From positions 1 through 64,000 of the forward strand of contig JAUCBJ010004458.1 in assembly GCA_032718475.1 (NCBI GenBank): a stretch of DNA of 64,000 bases, read 5' to 3'. A program made the translations under genes and the position numbers. Under the pieces are notes generated by a model, which saw only the letters and a program-made list of their open reading frames with translations, was not told the DNA's origin and made no database searches. Position 1 is the first letter of the stretch, and each line of letters starts with the position of its first letter. This DNA comes from Nemertoderma westbladi. Its lineage: Eukaryota > Xenacoelomorpha > Nemertodermatida > Nemertodermatidae. Shown here piece after piece: positions 53,056 through 64,000 of this stretch.

Positions 53056-53170
53056 CTTAATGAAGTTGGTTGCCTTGGTCAGGAGACTGAGGGTGGTGTG
53101 TCGGGTGCCGCCAGGGCCAGTGGGTACCAGAGCTTTAAGATCCCCCAAGCAACTGCGGAGATGAGCTCGT
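53056..53170 (-). CDS. MXD/MAD-like gene, helix-loop-helix exon
   Basis: On the minus strand, acceptor TTTTATTACAG|A completes an Arg codon, then [20 protein letters not shown] and [18 protein letters not shown], ending AAG|GTTAGT in phase 0. RRAHLR...[17 protein letters not shown] is the signature of the MXD/MXI1 bHLH rather than MYC, MAX or MNT. The exon starts at the last basic-region arginine; the rest of the basic region and the N-terminal SIN3-interaction helix must lie in exons at higher coordinates, which I could not find in 53200-64000. The next exon of the gene is at 43449-43625, 9.4 kb downstream on the minus strand. Confidence 0.9.
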
Positions 53171-54205
53171 CTGTAATAAAACAAACACCGGCTGCTATTA
53201 ACGGCTTAACTTACCTAATCAATACTCGAGAAAGAAATCAATATAAATGTTGGGCAGGAGGGCCTTCCGATGGGAAAAGGCAAATCGCAAATGAGGCAAA
53301 AACAATATTCTGATGTGAACGGAACGCGGACAGCAAGGCAAAACGCGAAATACAAGAGCAATATGTGACAAGCTTTATTATCATGACAAGGCGAGTTCAT
53401 GATGGTGGTTAAGTAATAGGATGGTTGACATTCAACTGAATAATAGATGCTATTGGCATGGCATGGCTAACCAGATCTACAAATGCACCAGAGACTACTT
53501 TTATTGTGTCCTGTGGTGGATGAGGGAAATTGACCCGGAATACACACAGCATGCGGACATATGATATTAGGAAGATGTATGTAGCGAGTATGCTGTGCTA
53601 AAGCTAAATAACTAATACAGCTGTATGAATTCTATGCGTATATATGAGCGTATTTTATATGCCAATATTAAGTGTTACCGAAAAATAGTGTTTCTTATTT
53701 AGTTTACTCTCACCAAATCGCAATTCGAAATATATGAAATTCATTACATTATTGGCAATAAAAAAATAGTACAAATACTGATTCCGGTATACGAGAGAGA
53801 GGGGGAGAGAGAGAGAGAGAGAGGAGGAGAGGGATACAGGTATCACCTTATTTGTCAATAAGATGATATCTAACGCTATCCTCTGATCCGAAACATTTTT
53901 ATGTTATTTACATGTTTACTACTCTAACATGTACAATTTGTTAAACCAAAATGATATAGATTATTGTCATTGAAATACCAAGAAATATCATAAATATTAT
54001 AAGTTATTTTGTTAGTTAAGTTAGATAATTACAGTAAATCGATAAATTCGTCTTCTCGGACAACCCAAGTCACAGACCGACGGCCTGAATCACACCAAAA
54101 CAATAAGTAATTCGTAACTCTGGGTTACAGGAACTACTAACTATTATTCTACGATAGATCTAATTAATATCTTACTAAAAAATTAGGAATTTAATTGTAA
54201 GCAAG
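53171..54205. other. upstream intron of the MXD-like gene, no exon found
   Basis: Contains a GA-rich microsatellite at 53792-53833 and otherwise AT-rich sequence. No basic-region exon (expected EKNRR-type sequence) was found. Confidence 0.5.
53792..53833 (+). repeat. (GA)n microsatellite
   Basis: Imperfect GAGAGA run with GGG and GAGGAG interruptions. Confidence 0.95.
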
Positions 54206-54440
54206 CAATCAGTCGACCGAAGCCGGAGGCGACCCGAATTCTCCTCTTTCAATAGCGGCTACCCGAGGGTAGGGGTGGGCGCTATTCCTACCCCAAGATT
54301 TGCTCCCAGTTATTTAACTGGTACTCAGACTGGTAGGGTAGCTCAGTTGGTTGAGCGCTGGGCCTGCCATCTATTGGTTGTAGGTCCAGCTCCGCCAGGG
54401 TCCACTCGGCCTTTCATCCACTGGGGTCGATAAAATTTAA
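54206..54440 (+). mobile_element. tRNA-derived SINE-like element
   Basis: A-box-like TAGCTCAGTTGGTTGAGCG (from 54339) and degenerate B-box AGGTCCAGCTCC (54382-54393). It is preceded by CCGGAGGCGACCCGAATTCT (near 54223), which resembles one unit of the 30-bp minisatellite at 1-1110. The extent is approximate. Confidence 0.6.
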
Positions 54441-55394
54441 TTGTAAATGATTTAAAACATGGCACACTTGACCAATCATGACCCATGCAAACGTTACACC
54501 CAAAACTGGGTAACAACTGGGTGCGGCCTATCTGATATTTATATTAGTTAAATGTTGATTTCACTCGGTTACCTAATATTATTGTGTCGAAATCAAACAA
54601 AGGATGAATACATATTTGTGACGGGCTATTGTGACATATTAATCAATGTGATATTATTGCATATTTTGATTACAAAAAACAATTTCCGTTTATTGGAAAT
54701 AAGATAAAGGTCGGCATGCATTGCATATTGTCTCGGTAGTTTATGATCAATCCTCCATTTTCCTGCTTATTATTTCGACCAGCTGTTGGAGAAGATTCGT
54801 TGCCATGGGGATATCCTAGGGATTGGTTGGGATACCAGTTGTTATTTTAGCATGTGCGTGTTAGGCAGCATGCTTCTTGTTATTCCCACGTGCAGCTAGC
54901 TACTAGCATTGTTCCTTGAACATAACGACATGCTTGATCTTTACTAAACAAATTTGAAAAAAACAAGCTGTGCTAACTATCTATACTAGAATTACACGGG
55001 GAAGTACTATATTTAATGGTTTCCGTTTTAATAACAACCACTGATCCGAAACACAAGAAGCCAGACCGAGGAATTATACTATACTACCTACTGTATAAAG
55101 TTACATTGTCACTACTCTGCAGCCTGATCCACGGCCAATAACCAACTAATTTACATCCACAGTTTAGCTGACAAGTCACGTCCAATGAGTGAACGCAGTG
55201 TAGGATGAACGCAAACATCATCAGCTCATCCTTGACATATAAGTTCTTCTGTTAAATTTTTGCTGTTTTTGACTATTAGGTGGATCGCAAGTGGATCACC
55301 GAGAATTCTTAACATTCGCCTGAAACCAGCCAGGACTTGACATAAGTTGCGAACGGCAAACATTCCAACTGGCCTATGTAAACTCGACGGTGTC
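54441..55394. other. non-coding, no feature
   Basis: AT-rich; nothing supported. Confidence 0.45.
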
Positions 55395-56905
55395 GTCGCG
55401 TTTCGGCAAAAAAGTTGCGTTTCGGTAAAAAAAAGTCGTGTTTCGCAAAAAGGTGCGTTTCGGCCAAAAAGTTGCGTTTCGGCAAAAAGCCGCGTTTCGG
55501 CAAAAAAGTTGCGTTTCGGCAACAGTTGCGTTTCGGCAAAAGGTTGCGTTTCGGCAAAATTATTTCTTGATTGCAGGATAATACACTGTGGAGTAGAGAA
55601 CCGCGCAGGAAAGTAAAAGAGGCCGGTGGCGTCAACATGAAATTTAGTTTGTACTGATATATTACCTTAATTGCAAATAACAATAACACGAGTGGGGCCT
55701 TTGTGCAGCAAAAGCTGCAAGTCATCTTAGCGAACAGTTAGTTATAAATTTATTATGGCTAGTTATATCTTTGGTTTCCGACACACTGACATACACACAT
55801 ACTTTTAGAAACGGCCATAATATAATTATAACAGTTCGCTGATGGCTCGCAGTTCTGACATCTGTGATGTTCTCATTGTAGTTTTAGGAACGAATTACCG
55901 GAAAGAATAGGGTGACAGCTTTGAACTATTTAAATCGATACTTAAGAGTTGAAAAGAAGTTTCAGCACCACAGGCTGTTTTCATGTAAATTTGGCGCTAT
56001 AGTAATACTACTATAATAATAATAATACATAAACTAAATTAGTAGTTAGAGTGTATAATTAATCATTGTGGCCGTGATGGTTCATGGTTAATATACACTA
56101 CCCTTTCATTGTAACGAGTTAAAAGTAAAATACGTAAAGTAAAAGACGGCCAAGTACTGTAGGGTTGAGCAAAGTGGCAGCAGATGATGGTATTGGCAGA
56201 TGGGAAGCCATGAGGAGGTAAATTGCGTACATACAAGGTATCAGATAGTATTTCCAAGTCTATCTTTTACCCGAGCCGCTAGCTGAATGGTTAGAACGTC
56301 AGACTTCCTACCCGGAAGTCACCAGTGTGATTCCACCTGGACATCATTGCCAACTTTGCAAAGCTGTGTCCAACAAAAAGTTATAATAATTATGAACAAT
56401 GGCTAATCCATATAATTATATTTATTTGTGGGGAATTATTTGCAATTATGCACTTAAAACTTTCTAGAACAACCTAATAATGGCGCGGTGACACACTGGA
56501 TATACTGGACATACATTGTAAAATGTATGGCGTAGGGACATACTGAGAAATAATGTCGCACTGCGATGTAAAGTTAAAAATATGTCGCCCTGGCGATTTG
56601 GTAGTGCGAAATTAATTCCACACAAATAAATAAAATAATATTAGTACTGTGTACTTATTAATACCTTGCATAATTGTCATGAAGACCACTCCAAATTTAA
56701 TTGATTTCTAATTTCAACTTGGATCTAACACATCTAGGAATTTATTTATATTTTTTTGTAATTTTTAATTTTTATTTATTATTTTAATTTACTTTTTGCC
56801 GAATCGCGACATTTTTTTCCAAAACGCATCTTTTTTGCCGAAACGCAACTTTTTTTGCCGAATCGCGAGTGTTGCCGAATCGCGACTGTTGCCGAAACGC
56901 GATGA
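55395..56905. mobile_element. foldback-type element F with tandem-repeat arms
   Basis: Left arm (about 55400-55557) is tandem TTGCGTTTCGGCAAAAA; right arm (about 56795-56905) is the reverse complement (TTTTTGCCGAAACGCAA, some units TCGCGA). The arms are 1.2 kb apart. The interior holds GTGGGGCCTTTGTGCAGCA (near 55693), a motif also at the edge of the 27425-29015 segment, and a tRNA-like SINE at 56273. Calling the pair one element is inference. Confidence 0.6.
56273..56350 (+). mobile_element. tRNA-like SINE head
   Basis: A-box-like TAGCTGAATGGTTAGAACG (from 56280) and B-box-like GTGTGATTCCAC (56324-56335), with a possible anticodon stem between (CAGACTTC/GGAAGTC). Too degenerate for a confident tRNA gene. 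Confidence 0.55.
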
Positions 56906-59139
56906 AACCAACTCCACAATGTAGCATTCGCCAAACGGCCAAAATTACATATCTGACAAACTTGTAAATAACAGTTGTGCCGGTACCGGTACTGTAACGG
57001 TTGAGAAATTAGGTATCGGCCCAACACAACATTATAAATAAGCCAAATAATGTAGTTAAACTGAGAAGGAAGAGGACAATAATTAAGTTTGAACAGTGAA
57101 TTACCCCTGTCGGAAGTAACACAGGGGCGAGGTCGAGAAGGAAATGCGGTAATTACTTAGTTTTGTATTTCCTTTTGTAATTACTTACTTACAGTTGCTT
57201 TAAAGAAGAAACAATAAATGGTGTAAAACAAGTATATTTTAACAAAAAATAATGATCAAATCAGCCAAGAGTAATATGTTTGACTTCATTACATATTAAT
57301 TAACGGCGGACGGTGACCTAGAATGACCTTTACGTACAAGCACAATTAATTATGAACCAGAAGCAAAATCGGACAGATGGACACATAGCAGGAAATCTAA
57401 TAGCAGTCACGACAGTGTTAATTAAGACTGAAATTATCAGCGGATGGCGTGAAAGGGTTAATCGCTCATTCTCGAGATCTTAAACCGTTGAATGTTAGAA
57501 GCCTTATAAGTTATCGATCTATCTCAGACCGATTGGCACCACTGGAGAAATATCCCAATCTCCTGAAGGATGACAGTGGGTTGATTTTATTTGCATGGAC
57601 GTGACTTGGAGATCTATTACATTGCATTACAGGGAGGAGGGTAGAATTACTGAATGCAGAGAGGAATCACATAATGTTGGATAGTCAATCATAACCTGGG
57701 CGTTACGACAACACAATAAGGTATCATTGGGGGCAGCCAAATCTAATATAAATATATATTATATCCACTCAATACTAAGTAACAAAACAGCATACCGCAA
57801 TGTAATAACCGTAACAATTAGCGGAGGTTTGAAATAGGTTGGAATTCTTTCTCGCGAAGTAATAACACAGGTTGTCTTTGTGAGGCCGTGGGAGGTCGCC
57901 TGCACAATTTTAATTAAATGGCGAGGCCAAGGCAAGGACAGCCACCTTTCCACTAATTGGTAACTGTTACCCCAACAACCGACTGCTATAACAATGATTG
58001 ACTTCCTCAATAACCAACGATGGCTCGGTGTGACTGACCGCCCATCGAAACATAAGAATACGAAAGCTTTTCATTAACACAAATAGGTCATTACGTGATT
58101 ACCCAACATGCACCTGCGGACTAATAAGCTTACCGCATTCCACTGGTAAGACATAAATTGTCAGAGTCATCGTCATTGTGGCATGGCTTAGTAGCCCCCG
58201 TGTTCATCGTCGTCTAGTAAGAAGTAAAAGATCAATTTGTCAAAAAATGTAAGATGGGCGTCAGGTTCAATGGAATACTTGTTAAGTTTGAAGTCAAAAT
58301 ATGAAACCTCTTTTGACTCATGAGTTGACAGAGTTGTGACTTACCAGTGGACCCTGCCAGGTTGAAACCAATGTAGGATATAGGACAATTGTGACCCGGA
58401 CAATTCGGCCCACATTGGATGACGTATATTTCAAGGATATGGCCAAATGATGTGGTACCATGGTAGGGGTAGGATTGTGGAGAAATAAAGGTTTGTTACC
58501 GACAAGAGATGGCTTCCAAAAATTATGCACCTTTTCCAATATTCAAACAAAATATATGACAATAGACTAGACAAATGTTGTTGTAAGAAACAGGTCGTGG
58601 GTTGAAGTGAAGGAGTATTACTGCTAAATATAATTCGATTCAAGGTCGGAAGATTTCAATAAGTATAATTCAATTAGTGTTCTGGATCAGTAAAACTGCT
58701 GCTCCAGCATACTAATATATAGGATGGCCCTGCCCTGCATACAATAGCTGCAGCTTGCATTAAGCGCTTGAAATAATCGCCGGCTGAAAAGGCAGGCTAA
58801 AAAATGCAATTAAGCCTAGTGCAATATCAATGACGGGCTTTGTGTACAAGGACAATATGAAATCGCCGTAGGCCTGCCGGCAGACCGAATACATATATAC
58901 GGGAATGTATAAAGCGGCTGGAATAGCCACAAGACGGGCCAAGTGCTTTTGCCGCGCTGGAATATTAATTGTAGCCGATAATGCTACGCTTCCAGGAGTA
59001 TCAACTGGAATGGATTAGGAATGTTGGACATTACTACATTACCTTCTCTAAGAAATTCGTATCTTAACAGGATGTTATTTAGGTTGACTTAGTTGGGGAG
59101 CTTTGGAGCATTTCCAAAGTACCTGGAGGGGTTATTCCT
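56906..59139. other. 2.2 kb non-coding, no feature
   Basis: A TACCGG palindrome pair near 56980. No exon, repeat array or known element recognised. Confidence 0.5.
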
Positions 59140-62100
59140 GATATATATATATATGTAAACCGGGGTCGTAAGATACCCACTATATTACAATACATTACAT
59201 GGTGGTTGGTTATGTCTGAAAGGCGGCGACCTACCTGGTTATGGTCATATATATACAGGAATGTGATTGGTTAGGTCTGAAAGGCGGCGACCTACCTGGT
59301 TATGGTCGTATATATTCAGGAATGTGATTGGTTAGGTATGAAAGACGGCGCCCTAACTGGTTGTTATGGTCATATATATATATATATATACGGGAATGTG
59401 ATTGGTTAGGTCTGAAAGACGACGACCTAACTGGTTGTTATGGTCATATATATACAGGAATGTGATTGGTTAGGTCTGAAAGACGGCGACCTACCTGGTT
59501 ATGGTTGAATATATTCAGGAATGTGATTGGTTAGGTATGAAAGACGGCGACCTAACTGGTTGTTATGGTCATATATATACAGGAATGTGATTGGTTAGGT
59601 CTGAAAGACGGCGACCTACCTGGTTATGGTCATATATATACAGGAATGTGATTGGTTAGGTCTGAAAGACGGCGACATACCTGGTTATGGTCATATATAT
59701 ACAGGAATGTGATTGGTTATGTCTGAAAGGCGGCGACCTACCTGGTTATGGTCATATATATACAGGAATGTGATTGGTTAGGTCTGAAAGGCGGCGACCT
59801 ACCTGGTTATGGTCGTATATATTCAGGAATGTGATTGGTTAGGTATAAAAGACGGCGCCCTAACTGGTTGTTATGGTCATATATATATATATATACGGGA
59901 ATGTGTTTGGTTAGGTCTGAAAGACAACGACCTAACTGGTTGTTATGGTCATATATATACAGGAATGTGATTGGTTAGGTCTGAAAGACGGCGACATACC
60001 TGGTTATGGTCATATATATACAGGAATGTGATTGGTTATGTCTGAAAGGCGGCGACCTAACTTGTTGTTATGGTCATATATATACAGGAATGTGATTGGT
60101 TAGGTCTGAAAGACGGCGACATACCTGGTTATGGTCATATATATACAGGAATGTGATTGGTTAGGTCTGAAAGACGGCGACATACCTGGTTATGGTCGTA
60201 TATATTCAGGAATGTGATGTTAGGTCTGAAAGGCGGCGAACTACCTGGTTATGATCATATATATACAGGAATGTGATTGGTTAGGTCTGAAAGACGGCGA
60301 CCTACCTGGTTATGGTCATATATATACAGGAATGTGATTGGTTAGGTCTGAAAGACGGCGACCTACCTGGTTATGGTCATATATATACAGGAATGTGATT
60401 GGTTAGGTCTGAAAGACGGCAACATACCTGGTTGTGGTCGTATATATTCAGGAATGTGATTGGTTATGTCTGAAAGACGGCGACATACCTGGTTATAGTC
60501 ATATATATACAGGAATGTGATTGGTTAGGTCTGAAAGACGGCGACATACCTGGTTATGGTCATATATATACAGGAATGTGATTGGTTAGGTCTGAAAGAC
60601 GGCGACATACCTGGTTATGGTCATATATATACAGGAATGTGATTGGTTAGGTCTGAAAGACGGCGACGTACCTGGTTATGGTCATATATATACAGGAATG
60701 TGATTAGTTAGGTCTGAAAGACGGCGACATACCTGGTTGGTTATGGTCATATATATACAGGAATGTGATTGGTTAGGTCTGAAAGACGGCGACATACCTG
60801 GTTATTGTCATATATATACAGGAATGTGATTGGTTAGGTCTGAAAGACGGCGACATACCTGGTTATGGTCATATATATACAGGAATGTGATTGGTTAGGT
60901 CTGAAAGACGGCGACATACCTGGTTATGGTCGTATATATTCAGGAATGTGATTGGTTATGTCTGAAAGACGGCGACCTACCTGGTTATGGTCATATATAT
61001 ACAGGAATGTGATTGGTTAGGTCTGAAAGACGGCGACATACCTGGTTATGGTCATATATATACAGGAATGTGATTGGTTAGGTCTGAAAGACGGCGACAT
61101 ACCTGGTTATGGTCATATATATACAGGAATGTGATTGGTTAGGTCTGAAAGACGGCGACATACCTGGATATGGTCATATATATACAGGAATGTGATTGGT
61201 TAGGTCTGAAAGACGGCGACATACCTGGTTATGGTCGTATATATTCAGGAATGTGATTGGTTAGGTCTGAAAGACGGCGACATACCTGGTTATGGTCATA
61301 TATATACAGGAATGTGATTGGTTATGTCTGAAAGACGGCGACCTACCTGGTTATGGTCATATATATACAGGAATGTGATTGGTTAGGTCTGAAAGACGGC
61401 GACATACCTGGTTATGGTCATATATATACAGGAATGTGATTGGTTAGGTCTGAAAGACGGCGACATACCTGGTTATGGTCATATATATACAGGAATGTGA
61501 TTGGTTAGGTCTGAAAGACGGCGACATACCTGGTTATGGTCATATATATACAGGAATGTGATTGGTTAGGTCTGAAAGACGGCGACATACCTGGTTATGG
61601 TCGTATATATTCAGGAATGTGATTGGTTATGTCTGAAAGACGGCGACCTACCTGGTTATGGTCATATATATACAGGAATGTGATTGGTTAGGTCTGAAAG
61701 ACGGCGACATACCTGGTTATGGTCATATATATACAGGAATGTGATTGGTTAGGTCTGAAAGACGGCGACATACCTGGTTATGATCATATATATACAGGAA
61801 TGTGATTGGTTAGGTCTGAAAGACGGCGACATACCTGGTTATGGTCATATATATACAGGAATGTGATTGGTTAGGTCTGAAAGACGGCGACATACCTGGT
61901 TATGGTCATATATATACAGGAATGTGATTGGTTAGGTCTGAAAGACGGCGACCTACCTGGTTGTGGTCGTATATATACAGGAATGTGATTGGTTAAGTCT
62001 GAAAGACGATGACCTAACTGGTTGTTATGGTCATATATATACAGGAATGTGATTGGTTAGGTCTGAAAGACGGCGACATACCTGGTTATGGTCATATACA

Positions 62101-64000
62101 GTATATACAGGAATGTGATTATTGGTTAGGTCTGAAAGACGGCGACATACCTGGTTATGGTCATATATATACAGGAATGTGATTGGTTAGGTCTGAAAGA
62201 CGGCGACCTACCTGGTTGTGGTCGTATATATACAGGAATGTGATTGGTTAGGTCTGAAAGAGGGCGACCTACCTGGTTATGGTCGAATATATTCAGGAAT
62301 GTGATTGGTTAGGTATGAAAGACGGCGACCTAACTGGTTGTTATGGTCATATATATACAGCAATGTGATTGGTTAGGTCTGAAAGACAGCGACCTACCTG
62401 GTTATGGTGGTATATATTCAGGAATGTGATTGGTTAGGTCTGAAAGACGGCGACCTACCTGGTTATGGTCATATATATACAGGGATGTGATTGGTTAGGT
62501 CTGAAAGACGGCGACCTACCTGGTTATGGTCGTATATATACAGGAATGGGATTGGTTAGGTCTGAAAGACGGCGACCTACCTGTTTATATGGTCGTATAT
62601 ATTCAGGAATGTGATGTTAGGTCTGAAAGGCGGCGAACTACCTGGTTATGGTCATATATATACAGGAATGTGATTGGTTAGGTCTGAAAGGCGGCGACCT
62701 ACCTGGTTATGGTCGTATATATTCAGGAATGTGATTGGTTAGGTATAAAAGACGGCGCCCTAACTGGTTGTTATGGTCATATATATATATATATACGGGA
62801 ATGTGTTTGGTTAGGTCTGAAAGACAACGACCTAACTGGTTGTTATGGTCATATATATACAGGAATGTGATTGGTTAGGTCTGAAAGACGGCGACATACC
62901 TGGTTATGGTCATATATATACAGGAATGTGATTGGTTATGTCTGAAAGGCGGCGACCTAACTTGTTGTTATGGTCATATATACATATATATACAGGAATG
63001 TGATTGGTTAGGTCTGAAAGACGGCGACATACCTGGTTATGGTCATATATATACAGGAATGTGATTGGTTAGGTCTGAAAGACGGCGACATACCTGGTTA
63101 TGGTCGTATATATTCAGGAATGTGATGTTAGGTCTGAAAGGCGGCGAACTACCTGGTTATGATCATATATATACAGGAATGTGATTGGTTAGGTCTGAAA
63201 GACGGCGACCTACCTGGTTATGGTCATATATATACAGGAATGTGATTGGTTAGGTCTGAAAGACGGCGACCTACCTGGTTATGGTCATATATATACAGGA
63301 ATGTGATTGGTTAGGTCTGAAAGACGGCAACATACCTGGTTGTGGTCGTATATATTCAGGAATGTGATTGGTTATGTCTGAAAGACGGCGACATACCTGG
63401 TTATAGTCATATATATACAGGAATGTGATTGGTTAGGTCTGAAAGACGGCGACATACCTGGTTATGGTCATATATATACAGGAATGTGATTGGTTAGGTC
63501 TGAAAGACGGCGACATACCTGGTTATGGTCATATATATACAGGAATGTGATTGGTTAGGTCTGAAAGACGGCGACGTACCTGGTTATGGTCATATATATA
63601 CAGGAATGTGATTAGTTAGGTCTGAAAGACGGCGACATACCTGGTTGGTTATGGTCATATATATACAGGAATGTGATTGGTTAGGTCTGAAAGACGGCGA
63701 CATACCTGGTTATGGTCATATATATACAGGAATGTGATTGGTTAGGTCTGAAAGACGGCGACATACCTGGTTATGGTCATATATATACAGGAATGTGATT
63801 GGTTAGGTCTGAAAGACGGCGACATACCTGGTTATGGTCGTATATATTCAGGAATGTGATTGGTTATGTCTGAAAGACGGCGACCTACCTGGTTATGGTC
63901 ATATATATACAGGAATGTGATTGGTTAGGTCTGAAAGACGGCGACATACCTGGTTATGGTCATATATATACAGGAATGTGATTGGTTAGGTCTGAAAGAC
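59140..64000 (+). repeat. 61-bp minisatellite array, runs past the window end
   Basis: About 80 units of 61 bp: CATATATATACAGGAATGTG, ATTGGTTAGGTCTGAAAGAC, GGCGACATACCTGGTTATGG plus T. The first units are more diverse (long AT runs, CCTAACTGGTTGTTATGG variants). A block from about 59700 to 61000 recurs from about 62600 to the end at an offset of 2900-2908 bp, showing higher-order duplication. No ORF. Confidence 0.96.

Noticed and set aside
56063-56257. Possible N-terminal exon of the MXD-like gene (minus strand, MEILSDTLYV start)
   Set aside because: The sequence does not resemble the SIN3-interaction helix or the basic region, and no supporting donor was found.
59140-64000. Regular CCAAT-box (ATTGG) in each 61-bp unit as a promoter array
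   Set aside because: The motif is simply part of the repeated unit, and no gene start or other promoter element accompanies it.

Overview
This is a metazoan nuclear window, AT-rich and repeat-rich. Genes are split by GT-AG introns, there are non-LTR retrotransposon pieces and tRNA-derived SINE-like segments, and no operon structure. The frequent AGGCCT and ACCGGT palindromes and a mitochondria-eating-protein (MIEAP/SPATA18) type gene fit a marine invertebrate, perhaps a deuterostome such as an echinoderm or hemichordate. That placement is inference only. All homology calls come from reading the sequence; no database search was run.

Positions 1-1110 hold a 30-bp minisatellite. From 3568 to 35259 (+) I reconstruct one eight-exon gene whose phases all agree. 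It encodes about 670 residues: an unrecognised helical N-terminus, a short coiled coil and a C-terminal MIEAP-like domain. Its introns carry large minisatellites: a 41-bp array in intron 1 that grew from the exon 1/intron 1 boundary, and 30-bp arrays in intron 7 (24020-27424 and 29016-34430). The 13-kb intron 5 contains three uninterrupted genes: a mitoribosomal mS26-like protein with a long GRPDRY-repeat tail (-), a TTD14-like P-loop NTPase (-) and a two-box HMGB-like protein (+). Intron 7 also holds a small antisense zinc-knuckle ORF, inside a segment that appears to have been inserted into the 30-bp array.

From 35260 to 59140 the window is mostly non-coding. Two minus-strand exons, 53056-53170 (helix-loop-helix) and 43449-43625 (leucine zipper), belong to a Max-dimerisation (MXD/MAD) family gene. 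Its earlier exons are not found and may lie beyond the window. Its 9.4-kb intron contains a young, 5'-truncated LINE (44221-45874) with an intact RT frame, poly(A) and a 15-bp target duplication. From 59140 to the window end runs a 61-bp minisatellite with a higher-order duplication.

The most unusual themes are: (1) a minisatellite that tandemly copies a real 5' splice site; (2) six or so foldback (inverted-repeat) elements within 46 kb, several with arms built of short tandem repeats; (3) the repeat-extended mS26; (4) three intronless genes nested in one intron; and (5) several LINE 3' tails, two of them inserted with target duplications into minisatellites of the same gene.
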